Under the pieces are notes generated by a model, which saw only the letters and a list, made by a program, of their open reading frames with translations, was not told the origin of the DNA and searched no databases. A stretch of DNA of 64,000 bases, from the NCBI GenBank assembly GCA_002309015.1, contig DBWM01000071.1, positions 22,682 through 86,681 of the forward strand, in the 5' to 3' direction. Below, piece by piece: positions 33,671-42,272 of this stretch (its first letter is position 1; each line of letters begins with the position of its first letter). The position numbers and the translations under genes were made by a program. This stretch comes from Myxococcales bacterium UBA1238 (GTDB taxonomy: Bacteria > Myxococcota_A > Bradymonadia > UBA7976 > UBA1532).

Positions 33671-34987
33671 TCAGCGCTCGATGCCGGTGTAGAGGATGAG
33701 GACGCGCTCGTTATGCGCGATTTGCTTTTGAGCCTGAAGCTCGAGGAGGCCGGCCAACCCTGCGGTGCCGGTCGCGCTCGCGTTGACGTGAGAGATCTCG
33801 TGGGCCATGCGGTGGGCCTCGGCCAGGCGCTCTTCAGAAACGGTGATGCAGCAGCCTTTGGTGCGCAGCATGCCCGAAACGATGCGGTGCCAGTCGTAGG
33901 TCTCGTCGTCTAAAATGCCGTGGGCGATGCTGTGGGGCGTCGTGGGCCAGGGCTTCATGAATTCGTTGCGGTGATGGGCGGCATAGCGGAGGGCGGCTTC
34001 GTCGTCTTCGAGCTCGTCGGCTTTGGCCTGAACGCGCTCGTACGCCTTCAAAAGCGGGTAAGCGGACTGGGTCTCCACCGTGTGCACGCGCGGCATGCGG
34101 GGCAGGTAACCCATCGCCACCATCTCTTCGAGGGCCCGGATGCTGGAACTGGCCAATGCGCCGCCACCCACCTGGATGATCACGTGATCGATGCGGTTGT
34201 CGTAAGACGAGAGCGCACCGCAGACTTCGTACATGAGCGTCTGGCCGCCTTCGAGGGTGAGGCCGTTGTCGGGCCCCTGGCAGCAGAAGGGGAGTCCGCC
34301 CTGTGCGAGCGCCTCCTGAAACCGCAGGTAGCAGGGATCGCCGAGCTCGCCGGGTCTGCGTTCACAAATGTGAATCTGCGCGCGCAAATCCTTTAAGCGA
34401 TCGACCACGCTCTGCTCGGCGTCTTCGGGAATGAAGACCTTGAGATCGCGTCCCGCAGCCCTCGCGACCACCGCCGCCGCCAGCGCCGCGTTTCCGCAAC
34501 TGGCGATGCAAAGGGGATTGTCGTTCTTGCGCGTCCATCCGAGCGCCTCGACGACTTCGAGATGCAGCGCGATGCCCATCAGATGGCGCGCCTTGTGCGA
34601 TCCCGATACGTTCTGGGTCTCGTTTTTGATGTAAACGCCGCCGCTGTCAAAGCCAAGCCTGCGGCTCAGCGCCTCGTCGCGACCAAAGGGCGTGCAGAGA
34701 AAACCGTGCCCCTCGATATGGGCGATTTGCTGATCCAAATGCCTGACGAGCATGGCGTAGGCGCTGTCGTCGAGACCCGCGCGCAATGCGAGCCAGCGAC
34801 TGTGGAACATGCTGCGGTAGGCCACAAAGGGGTTTTCGTGCGCCTCTTCAGGCCAGCGCGGCGGTCGGGCGAGGCGGCGGACCAGCAGGTGATCCGCGCC
34901 ATCGCCGGCATGGGGACATCGAAAAGGAAAGGGGTGCTCTTGGTCGACCAGCGCCCTTGTGCCGCACCCGTCACAGCGTAGGATCAC
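33671..34987 (-). CDS. Threonine-synthase-like PLP-dependent enzyme
   Basis: 438 residues. A short N-terminal metal-ribbon-like segment (CDGCG...CPH) precedes a fold-type-II PLP domain. The PLP lysine is in NETQNVSGSHKARHLMG (near residue 131), the phosphate-binding region is at SCGNAALAAAVVARAAG, and IIQVGGGALASS is the glycine loop. The family includes threonine synthase and cysteate synthase; the exact reaction is not clear. Its ATG overlaps the stop of the upstream PLP gene (ATGA), so the two act together. PLP-enzyme pairs beside an SsnA-type hydrolase suggest nitrogen-compound catabolism. Confidence 0.75.
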   Translation of the reverse strand: MILRCDGCGTRALVDQEHPFPFRCPHAGDGADHLLVRRLARPPRWPEEAHENPFVAYRSMFHSRWLALRAGLDDSAYAMLVRHLDQQIAHIEGHGFLCTPFGRDEALSRRLGFDSGGVYIKNETQNVSGSHKARHLMGIALHLEVVEALGWTRKNDNPLCIASCGNAALAAAVVARAAGRDLKVFIPEDAEQSVVDRLKDLRAQIHICERRPGELGDPCYLRFQEALAQGGLPFCCQGPDNGLTLEGGQTLMYEVCGALSSYDNRIDHVIIQVGGGALASSSIRALEEMVAMGYLPRMPRVHTVETQSAYPLLKAYERVQAKADELEDDEAALRYAAHHRNEFMKPWPTTPHSIAHGILDDETYDWHRIVSGMLRTKGCCITVSEERLAEAHRMAHEISHVNASATGTAGLAGLLELQAQKQIAHNERVLILYTGIER

Positions 34988-36486
34988 AGGTTCTCCAGGA
35001 CTCCGGTGGCTTTGTTAAGGTTGGTGATCATTTCATCCCAGGCGGGAAGGAGTTCGCGCAGCTTGGTCCAGTAGCTTTGATTGCGGCGTGCAACAAAGTC
35101 CTTGAACTCGACGCCCTGCTGCTCCACCCAGGTGAAGTAACCGAGGTTGAAGATGCGGTCCTTGCCGTGCTGATCGAGCTCTTCGAGGTGATCGATGCTC
35201 ATGCCCGCAAGGCTGCGCCCGAAGACTTCGCCTGCGTTGATGAGATCGAACTTGCCGCCAAACTTGCTGTCGACGGTCTTCTGGGCTTCGGTGACGTACA
35301 TGGCGGCGCTGTCGGTGGCGACGGTGACGATGACGTCGTTTTCACCCATCTTGTGGTACTTGGCGCATTTGATGGCGGCCAGAATGTTGCAGATGCCCGA
35401 GAGTCCGAAATGCTTTAAGTTGCTGACGAAGTCCGCCGAGAGGCCCTTGCGCTCGATCAGGTACTGCTTGCCCGCGTCGCTGTTGAAGAGGACGTTCAGG
35501 CAGTCGGTGTCGACATCGCTGATGCCCACGAGCTCATCGGTGTAGTAGGCGTTGTGGATGTAAGGCACGTGCTTGTCGCCGATGCCCTGGATGTTGTGGC
35601 CGCCGAAGCCGTTGTAAAGCAGGGTGGGGCATTCCTGGGCTTCGACCGCGACGGTCTTGGAGCCGTAGGTCTCCTTGAGGTAATCGCCCGCAGCGATGGT
35701 GCCCGCAGAACCGGTGGCCGAGACAAAGGCGCGCAGTCTGGCGTTGCTGTTGCCTTTGGTGAAGGCGGTGAAGATATGGCCCAGCGCCTTGCCGGTGACC
35801 GCAAAGTGAGCGAGATGGTTCCCGAATTCGCAGAACTGGTTGAAGATGATGTTCTGCTCGTCAGCGTTTAACTCGTTGCATTTGTCGTAGATCTCTTTGA
35901 CGTTGGACTCGCAGCCCGGCGTGGCGATCACGTCTTCGTCCTTGTTGACGACCCACTGACGCAACCACGCAAAGCGCTCCTCGCTCATCTCCTGAGGCAA
36001 AATGGCGACGCCGCGGCAGCCCAGGATGCGCGAAATGGCGACACCACCACGGCAGTAGTTGCCGGTGGAAGGCCAGATGGCGCGGTGATGGGTGGGATCG
36101 AACTGACCGGTGACCAGGCGCGGAGCCAGGCAGGCGTAGGCGGCGAGCACCTTGTGGGCTTTGATCATGGTGAAGCGATCGGCGACGGCGACCAGGATCT
36201 TGGCTTTCACGCCGGTGAGCGCCTCGGGCAGGACAATGTAAGCGGGCACATCGGTCTGGCCCTTGCGATCGGCGTCGTTGTACCAATGCACGCGGAACAG
36301 GTTCAGCGGGTTGGGCGAATCGGGATCGATCTTTTCGAGCGCTTTTTGGATCTTGGCGGGGATCTTTTTGGGATCGGCCAGTTCGGCGAAGGTCGGCATG
36401 ATGACGCCGGCGGCCTTCAGGCTCTTGACGGTGTTGGCGTAAACCGCTTCGTTGACAATATGCTTCTCGAGACCAAGGCTAGGCAT
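34984..36486 (-). CDS. Cysteine-synthase-superfamily PLP-dependent enzyme
   Basis: 500 residues, much longer than O-acetylserine sulfhydrylase. The fold-type-II core shows DRFTMIKAHKVLAAYACL with candidate PLP lysines, the substrate loop WPSTGNYCRGGVAIS, and a glycine-rich FVSATGSAGTIAAGDYL corresponding to the PLP phosphate loop. The C-terminus adds about 120 residues with VTVATDSAAMYVTEAQK. I do not know a characterised member. It is coupled to the PLP enzyme downstream and follows the SsnA-like gene by about 35 nt. Confidence 0.72.
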   Translation of the reverse strand: MPSLGLEKHIVNEAVYANTVKSLKAAGVIMPTFAELADPKKIPAKIQKALEKIDPDSPNPLNLFRVHWYNDADRKGQTDVPAYIVLPEALTGVKAKILVAVADRFTMIKAHKVLAAYACLAPRLVTGQFDPTHHRAIWPSTGNYCRGGVAISRILGCRGVAILPQEMSEERFAWLRQWVVNKDEDVIATPGCESNVKEIYDKCNELNADEQNIIFNQFCEFGNHLAHFAVTGKALGHIFTAFTKGNSNARLRAFVSATGSAGTIAAGDYLKETYGSKTVAVEAQECPTLLYNGFGGHNIQGIGDKHVPYIHNAYYTDELVGISDVDTDCLNVLFNSDAGKQYLIERKGLSADFVSNLKHFGLSGICNILAAIKCAKYHKMGENDVIVTVATDSAAMYVTEAQKTVDSKFGGKFDLINAGEVFGRSLAGMSIDHLEELDQHGKDRIFNLGYFTWVEQQGVEFKDFVARRNQSYWTKLRELLPAWDEMITNLNKATGVLENL

Positions 36487-36520
36487 AACGAATCCTTTAT
36501 AAAAATGCCGCTTTGATGAA

Positions 36521-37726
36521 TCAGGCCAGTTTCTTCATGGCAGCCCACAGCCGGTCTGCCGCTTCTTTCGCTTCTGCGCGGATCGCATCCATGTCGGCCG
36601 TGCAGAGTTTGCCATCGCGAACCACAATCCTGCCGCCCACGATGACGTCATTCACTTTGCCCTCTTTTTCGACGATCACGTCCGCAGCGCCGCCTTCGAC
36701 CAGGTCAAAAGGCATGCCGTAGAGCGCTTCGCAGAGTTTGTAACCGCCCGCAACGCGCGCTTTGATGACCGCTTCTGCGTCTTCGCCGGCTTCGGCGGAA
36801 AGCTTGCGGAGGCAGTCGATCTCGTTTTGCATCTTGGCGTCCCATCCGTCGCAGCCGAGCGCCACATGCTTCGATGCGACCAGGTTTTTGGCGTAGCCCA
36901 CGCGGTTGCCCTGATTGGAGCGCGGGTTTTGCGCAAACCAAATCCCGAGGGCGTCGGCCGCCGCCACTTCTTCGGCCGTCAGATGCACGCCGTGAGCGAT
37001 GATCGAGCCCTTGGGGAGAGCGCCAAAGGCGAGCAAACGCTCGAAAGGCCCCACGTAACCGCGGCTCCGGGCATCGGCGATGTCGGCGGCGTCTTCTGCC
37101 ACGTGGACATGCATGATCGCGCCGAGTTCCTGGCACATTTCGCCCGCTTCGCGCACGATTTTATCGGAGCAGGTAAACGAAGCGTGCAGGCTGACGGCCC
37201 CGATTTGCAGCGGGTTCTTGTTGGCCTTGATGAAGCGGCGGCATTCCTCGAGCCCGCGGTGACCTTCGTCGTAGCCGTAGTTGCGCTCGGTTGCGCCGTA
37301 GCAGAGCAGCGCGCGGATGCCGATCTCGTCGCAGGCTTCGGAGAGAATGTCGAGAGAGCCTTCGATGAGGTTGGGCGATTCGTGGTGATCGAGGAAGGTG
37401 GTGGTGCCGTGAAACAGGGTTTCGGCGGCGTAAAGACGGGCGCAGGCGCGAAGGATTTGGGCGTCGATGCCGCGATCGAGGCGCCACCAGATGCGCTCAA
37501 GAATCTGTAAAAAGTTTTCGGGGGCTTTTTCGGGAGCGGGCATGCCGAGCGGGCAAAGACCGCTGTAAATATGGGTGTGGGCGCAGATTCGACCCGGCAT
37601 CGCCTGGGCCTTGCTCGCATCGATGACGTCGTAGGCGCTGCAATCGGTGTTGGCAGGCAAGGCGACGAGTTTGCCGTCTTTACAGAGCCAGAGGGCGTTT
37701 GCGGTCTTGAGAACGGTCGATTTCAT
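36521..37726 (-). CDS. ssnA: SsnA-like amidohydrolase
   Basis: 401 residues from the ATG at 37726, chosen for the GGAGAG site 4-7 nt upstream; longer starts have none. Amidohydrolase metal-site motifs are in order: ICAHTHIYSGL (HxH), ASFTCSD region, HVHVAEDAADI, IAHGVHL, and the late Asp in LGCDGWDAKM. The match is to SsnA, an aminohydrolase of E. coli purine-related gene sets (with ygfK, ygeX, xdh genes); anaerobic uric-acid-degrading gut bacteria carry related genes. Here it leads a three-gene set with two PLP enzymes. The substrate is unknown. Confidence 0.83.
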   Translation of the reverse strand: MKSTVLKTANALWLCKDGKLVALPANTDCSAYDVIDASKAQAMPGRICAHTHIYSGLCPLGMPAPEKAPENFLQILERIWWRLDRGIDAQILRACARLYAAETLFHGTTTFLDHHESPNLIEGSLDILSEACDEIGIRALLCYGATERNYGYDEGHRGLEECRRFIKANKNPLQIGAVSLHASFTCSDKIVREAGEMCQELGAIMHVHVAEDAADIADARSRGYVGPFERLLAFGALPKGSIIAHGVHLTAEEVAAADALGIWFAQNPRSNQGNRVGYAKNLVASKHVALGCDGWDAKMQNEIDCLRKLSAEAGEDAEAVIKARVAGGYKLCEALYGMPFDLVEGGAADVIVEKEGKVNDVIVGGRIVVRDGKLCTADMDAIRAEAKEAADRLWAAMKKLA

Positions 37727-38119
37727 GGTGCTCTCCGTGGCCAAAATGGCCTTTGCGTGTATCAAAATCGCTTGCTGTCTACAAGATTTCGGTTTGTGGC
37801 GGATGCAGCCTGAGCGATTGGGCAAAGTGAGGGCGATAAGGGCGCGCGAAAGGAGCGGCCTTCGCCTTGGGAATGGGATTCTGGATGGGGCGCGTTTCCG
37901 TTCATTTGCGCTTTCCCAAATTCACGGGAGCATTTTTAACGCGACTGAAAAGGCATGGGGAAAAAAAACGCGCGCTGTTTGCTTTGGAATTTAATTTTGT
38001 CGTTTTGTATGTTTTGAACGCGCTCAAATCTTTAATGAACAAGCGGATTTGTGAGCTAAAGACCGGCCGCCTGCAAATTTTACTTGCCAAGCGAGCAGTA
38101 TGCTTTAGACTGAGCGCGG
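37727..38119. other. Divergent promoter region between ssnA and pncC
   Basis: About 390 nt with no gene. A run of A (37968-37976) and an AT-rich stretch (37975-38100) fit promoters in both directions. I looked for an SOS (LexA) box in front of the cinA-recA transcript and found no convincing match to known types. Confidence 0.45.
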
Positions 38120-38698
38120 TTGAGAACGAGGTGGGCTTTGAACGAATCCGAATACAACATTGAAAAGGACCTTTACGAAAAAGCCGAGACAGTGCTCTCG
38201 CTTTGCCGTGAGCGCGGTCTGACCCTGGGGACGGCCGAAAGCTGCACGGGCGGATTGCTGGGCGGCTGTTTAACGGCGGTTCCCGGTGCGTCCGACGTGT
38301 TTCGCGGCAGCATTGTGGCGTACAGCAACGAGGTCAAACGCAAGTTGCTGGGCGTAAGTGCCAAAACGCTGGCTGAATTTGGAGCGGTCAGCACCTTTTG
38401 CGCAACCGAAATGGCCCTGGGAGCCAGCAAAGCGCTCGATGTCGACGTGGCCGTCAGCGTGACGGGGATCGCAGGACCCGGAGGCGGTTCGATCGAAAAA
38501 CCGGTGGGCACGGTCTGCTTTGCCTTTGGGGGCCCCGGACTCCGGGTGATCGCTCAGGAAAAGGCGCATGAATCCAGATTCCCGTCCGACGACCGCAGGC
38601 TGATTCGCCTGAATTCCTGCATGTTTGCGCTCGACACGCTCGCAAAGACGCTTTTATTGGAACCCAGCAGCACATGGACCCCAAGATCAGATGTCTGA
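38120..38698 (+). CDS. pncC: Nicotinamide-nucleotide amidase (CinA C-terminal domain)
   Basis: 192 residues if it starts at TTG 38120; the TTG at 38138 (after GAGGTGG) is equally plausible and there is no early ATG. It is a stand-alone CinA-C/PncC protein: GLTLGTAESCTGGLLGG holds the catalytic Ser and nearby Thr, followed by SIVAYSNEVKRKLLGV, LAEFGAVS, and VSVTGIAGPGGG. It hydrolyses NMN to nicotinate mononucleotide in pyridine-nucleotide salvage. The gene overlaps the next by 8 nt and belongs to the cinA-ligT-recA arrangement common in bacteria. Confidence 0.9.
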   Translation: MRTRWALNESEYNIEKDLYEKAETVLSLCRERGLTLGTAESCTGGLLGGCLTAVPGASDVFRGSIVAYSNEVKRKLLGVSAKTLAEFGAVSTFCATEMALGASKALDVDVAVSVTGIAGPGGGSIEKPVGTVCFAFGGPGLRVIAQEKAHESRFPSDDRRLIRLNSCMFALDTLAKTLLLEPSSTWTPRSDV

Positions 38699-39704
38699 GT
38701 TCGATTTGGATTCCCGCAAATATTTAGCGCTCGATTTTGATATGCCCGCCAGGCGCGATCTCGAAGCGCTGCAGCGTTATCTCGGTGGCTTAGCGCGTGA
38801 GCGCGGGGTGAAGATCACTCTCGTGCCGTCGCTGTTTTTGCAGGTGATTGTCGAGGATTTGGGGAAGCTGCAGGACGAGGTGACCGAGGTGGTCTCGATG
38901 GTGGCGCAGCGGGCGCTCCTGCATCAGAGCGCCTTTACCCTCAAGCTTTCGGGGCTGAGGCGCATCGAGACGCCGATGGGCGCATTTTTGGTGGTGGGCG
39001 TATTGGATAATGCCAGGCGTCTGACGCTGCTCCGGGCCGATCTGCACCGCGCGCTGCTCGATTACGGGTTTACGCTCGACGAGCGCCCTTACTGGCCTCA
39101 CGTGGTGATCGCGCAAATCGGCGATGATTTTCCGGATGTGAGCGATTTGTCCTATAGTTTTAACAACTTGCGAATTTTGAGTCTGGCGCTCTATCAGCCG
39201 CGTCCCGTGATGCCCGTGCCCGAGCGGCCTTTGGGCGATTTGCCGGGGCCTAAGTTTCGTCCGCGCTGGCGCATGGAACTGCAGCGTTTCAGCGATCTGG
39301 CTTCCGCTTCTGAAGAAAACGCGATCGACGAAGCCGAAACCCGGGCCATCGAGGAAGCGCTCGATTTGCGGCTGGCTTCTGTTCCGCGCACGGCGCTTTT
39401 GCCGCCCACATCGCGAAGGGTGGCGCGGCGCGTGGCCGAGCTTGAAGCGCGCATCCTGGAGCGCGAAGAGGACGAAGCGCTCGATGACAGCGTGGACGAT
39501 GACGAAGATGAGTTGGAAAACGACGGATTTGAAGCCCTCGACGAGACGCCTGAAGTGAGTGCGCCGCCCGAAAAAAGCGAGCGATCGCCCTCAAGGCGAA
39601 GGCGTCGCGGCGGTCGTCGCGAATCCAGAGGTGAAAACGAAGTTTCTGTACAGAATGAGGGCGGCGCGTCCGCTCCGTCTCAAAATCGATCACAGCGGGT
39701 TTAA
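38691..39704 (+). CDS. LigT/2'-5' RNA ligase-like protein with degenerate HxTx motifs and disordered tail
   Basis: 337 residues from the ATG at 38691, which overlaps the pncC stop (ATGTCTGA). Position between pncC and recA and residues 8-170 fit the 2H phosphodiesterase (LigT/ThpR) fold. The first HxTx site appears as LFLQVIVEDLG and the second as WPHVVIAQIG; neither keeps the full His-x-Thr pair. Residues about 200-337 are acidic (DDSVDDDEDELEND) and then Arg-rich (RRRRRGGRRESRG), typical of disordered RNA-binding tails. It could be a catalytically dead RNA-binding relative. Confidence 0.65.
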   Translation: MSEFDLDSRKYLALDFDMPARRDLEALQRYLGGLARERGVKITLVPSLFLQVIVEDLGKLQDEVTEVVSMVAQRALLHQSAFTLKLSGLRRIETPMGAFLVVGVLDNARRLTLLRADLHRALLDYGFTLDERPYWPHVVIAQIGDDFPDVSDLSYSFNNLRILSLALYQPRPVMPVPERPLGDLPGPKFRPRWRMELQRFSDLASASEENAIDEAETRAIEEALDLRLASVPRTALLPPTSRRVARRVAELEARILEREEDEALDDSVDDDEDELENDGFEALDETPEVSAPPEKSERSPSRRRRRGGRRESRGENEVSVQNEGGASAPSQNRSQRV

Positions 39705-39730
39705 CCCCCTTCCAGCAGAGGAGATGAACC

Positions 39731-40783
39731 TTGAGTCCCAAAGCCTCAGATGAGGATTTGAAACAAAACCGCGAGCGCGCCATCAGCCTGGCCGTCAGCG
39801 GCATCGAAAAGCAGTTCGGCAAGGGCGCGATCATGCGCCTCGGATCCGGCGAAACCTTAACCGAGAACGTGCCGGTCATCCCTTCAGGCAGCCTGAGCCT
39901 CGACATCGCGCTCGGCATCGGCGGATTCCCCCGCGGCCGCATCATCGAGATTTACGGTCCCGAATCGAGCGGCAAGACGACGCTCACCTTGCACGCCATC
40001 GCGCAGGCCCAGCGTCTGGGCGGGGTCGCCGCCTTCATCGACGCGGAACACGCCCTCGACGTGAACTACGCGCGCAAGCTCGGGGTCGATACCGACAACT
40101 TATTGATCTCTCAGCCCGATACCGGCGAGCAGGCTCTCGAGATTGCCGACAGCCTCGTCTGCTGCGGCGCCATCGATGTCATCGTGGTCGACTCCGTGGC
40201 CGCCTTGGTGCCCAAAGCCGAACTCGAAGGCGATATGGGCGACGCTCACGTGGGATTGCAGGCCCGCTTAATGAGCCAGGCTCTTCGCAAGCTCACCGGC
40301 AACATCAACCGCAGCCGCACCGCTGTCTTCTTCATCAACCAAATCCGCATGAAGATCGGCGTCATGTTCGGCAACCCCGAAACCACTACCGGCGGCAACG
40401 CGCTCAAATTCTACGCCTCTCAGCGCATCGACATCCGCCGTACCGCCGCCATCAAGGTGGGCGACGACGTGGTGGGCAACCGCACGCGCTGCAAAGTGGT
40501 CAAGAACAAGCTCGCACCGCCGTTCCGTGAGGCCGAGTTCGACATCATGTTTGGCGAAGGCATTTCGCGCGCGGGCGACGTGCTCGATTTGGCTGCAGAT
40601 GCCGACATCGTCGATAAATCCGGCGCCTGGTACAGCTACAACGGCGATCGCATCGGTCAGGGCCGCGAGAACGCCAAGAAATACCTGCAGGAGCACCCTG
40701 AGATTCTGGAAGAGATCGAGAACCGCCTGCTCGAAAAGCATGAGATTCACCGCCAGGTGATCAATGCGGGCGCCGACGCCTGA
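39731..40783 (+). CDS. recA: Recombinase RecA
   Basis: 350 residues. The start is TTG at 39731 with GAGGAG 7 nt upstream; no ATG fits the frame. Seen are [10 protein letters not shown], the Walker A motif [10 protein letters not shown], the catalytic region FIDAEHALD, Walker [11 protein letters not shown], the L2 loop region [21 protein letters not shown] and [15 protein letters not shown]. It forms ATP-dependent filaments on single-stranded DNA for strand exchange and SOS induction. The C-terminal tail is short and less acidic than in E. coli. Confidence 0.98.
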   Translation: MSPKASDEDLKQNRERAISLAVSGIEKQFGKGAIMRLGSGETLTENVPVIPSGSLSLDIALGIGGFPRGRIIEIYGPESSGKTTLTLHAIAQAQRLGGVAAFIDAEHALDVNYARKLGVDTDNLLISQPDTGEQALEIADSLVCCGAIDVIVVDSVAALVPKAELEGDMGDAHVGLQARLMSQALRKLTGNINRSRTAVFFINQIRMKIGVMFGNPETTTGGNALKFYASQRIDIRRTAAIKVGDDVVGNRTRCKVVKNKLAPPFREAEFDIMFGEGISRAGDVLDLAADADIVDKSGAWYSYNGDRIGQGRENAKKYLQEHPEILEEIENRLLEKHEIHRQVINAGADA

Positions 40784-40802
40784 GGCCTGAAGGGAAGACG
40801 CG

Positions 40803-41558
40803 ATGAAGAAAGCGTTATGGATGTTGTTGTCTCTCGGGACCCTCGCGGGTTGCCAATGCCCCGAGAAGACCTGCCCCGAATGCCCCAAGGCGGAGCCTCA
40901 GGCGGTAAAGGAAGTCTCTTCGGCGATCACCTATGATTTGCAGGCTGCCAATACCGACAGCCTCACGTTCACTGAAGGTCAGGACATCGTGTTGCCGCCG
41001 CCCCACAAGAGCGGTGGTGAGCCGATCAACACGCTGCTGAGCAAGCGCAAAACCGATCGCAACATGGGCGAAAAATCGCTGACCATCGAGATGCTGAGCG
41101 ATCTTTTGTGGATGGCGACGGGGCAAAACCGCGAGGACGGCCGATGGACCATCGCGACCGCCATCAACGCGCGCAACATGCTCACTTACGTGGCGCTCAA
41201 AAACGGGCTCTTCCTTTACGATCCCGCTGCGCACGCCTTGAAACCCATTAAGAACGCTGACTTGCGAAAAGATACCGGTAAGCAGCCTTTTGTGGGCGTG
41301 GGCGGCGTCGAGCTCTGCTTTGTGGCCGACGACAACAAATGGCCCAGGCCCGTCGAAGCCGGTCAGCACCGCGACTACATGAACGCCATGCATGCGGGCG
41401 CCGCTTCCCAGGATGTCTACCTCTTCGCTGCGGCCAACGGGCTTTCAACGGTCATCCGCGCGGCGGTCGATCGCGAAGATTTGGCTCAGAAGATGGGCCT
41501 TGTCGAAGGTCAGACCGTGATGGCCTGCCAGTCGGTCGCATTCCCCGCCCAGCCTTAA
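40803..41558 (+). CDS. Nitroreductase/SagB-like lipoprotein
   Basis: 251 residues. Signal peptide and lipobox LLSLGTLAGC, then a short Cys-rich stretch (CQCPEKTCPECPK). The rest matches the SagB-type nitroreductase fold: LLSKRKTDRNMGEKSLTIEMLSDLLWMATGQN, WTIATAINARNM, and DYMNAMHAGAASQDVYLFAAANGLSTVIRAAVD. Members bind FMN. Secreted lipoprotein forms occur in several anaerobes. It lies 19 nt after recA but is probably functionally independent. Confidence 0.85.
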   Translation: MKKALWMLLSLGTLAGCQCPEKTCPECPKAEPQAVKEVSSAITYDLQAANTDSLTFTEGQDIVLPPPHKSGGEPINTLLSKRKTDRNMGEKSLTIEMLSDLLWMATGQNREDGRWTIATAINARNMLTYVALKNGLFLYDPAAHALKPIKNADLRKDTGKQPFVGVGGVELCFVADDNKWPRPVEAGQHRDYMNAMHAGAASQDVYLFAAANGLSTVIRAAVDREDLAQKMGLVEGQTVMACQSVAFPAQP

Positions 41559-41689
41559 GCTTCCCCGCTCCTTCCTTCACTGCTGCCTACCTCAACGCGA
41601 ACGCATCGCGCCTTTGATCTCATTTGCAAGTTTCGTTTCCTCAAAATCATTCATTTTGTGGCGCTCGTGCAACCGCGCGAATGCATTAA

Positions 41690-42030
41690 GGATCGGGGGA
41701 GGACTGTGGAAAAGGAGGTGGAAAACGCACCGGTTTATCCACAGAGTTATCCACAGGTAGGCGGGAGCGCGAAAAAAAAGGCGGGCTTCTATTGGGTTTT
41801 GGCCCCGATGTAAAGCATTTTTTTTTGTGCAAAACGCTCGTGTTTTCAGCGGGTTAGAAAAAGGCTTCCATAAAAGCGGCGCAATTCTGCGCGCTTGCAA
41901 ACTTGTCACCAGGGGCTGTGGAAAACTGTGAAGAAGCTGTGGATAAACTGTGATCAGATTGTGCATAGCCTGGGGAAGAACCCCGGTTTGGGCGCCTTTG
42001 TTGTTAAAATCCTTTAGTTTATTGGCGAGA
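41690..42030. other. Candidate replication origin (DnaA-box cluster)
   Basis: A gene-free 714-nt gap (41559-42272) holds two perfect forward DnaA boxes TTATCCACA at 41736-41744 and 41748-41756. A perfect reverse copy TGTGGATAA lies at 41938-41946, with near-consensus TGTGGAAAA at 41706-41714 and 41917-41925. AT-rich patches lie at 41815-41835 and 42000-42025 and could serve as the unwinding element. dnaA, dnaN, gidA or rpmH are not in the window, so identity as oriC rests on the boxes alone. The remainder (42030-42272) shows nothing. Confidence 0.6.
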
Positions 42031-42272
42031 CGGTTATGTGGCTTTTGGCGAGATTTTGGACTGCATTTTTTTTGTAGCCCATTTCTACAGTGAGCTCTGT
42101 GAGGCGAACGTTGCGTTTGAGATATGGCGAGCGCCTGGGAGTGGGATGGTGGTTGAGGGGGTTTCAAAAAATCGGGCAAATGCGTAGGGTGCTTTCGCGG
42201 GTCTTCGCATTCGGCGGGGCGCGATGGGTTCGTCAAACGAGCTGCCGCCTTTGAGGCGCAAAAGTGAGTGCA

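Noticed and set aside
37727..38119. SOS (LexA) box upstream of the pncC-recA transcript
   Set aside because: No sequence here fits CTGT-N8-ACAG or a GAAC-N4-GTTC type site well enough to report.
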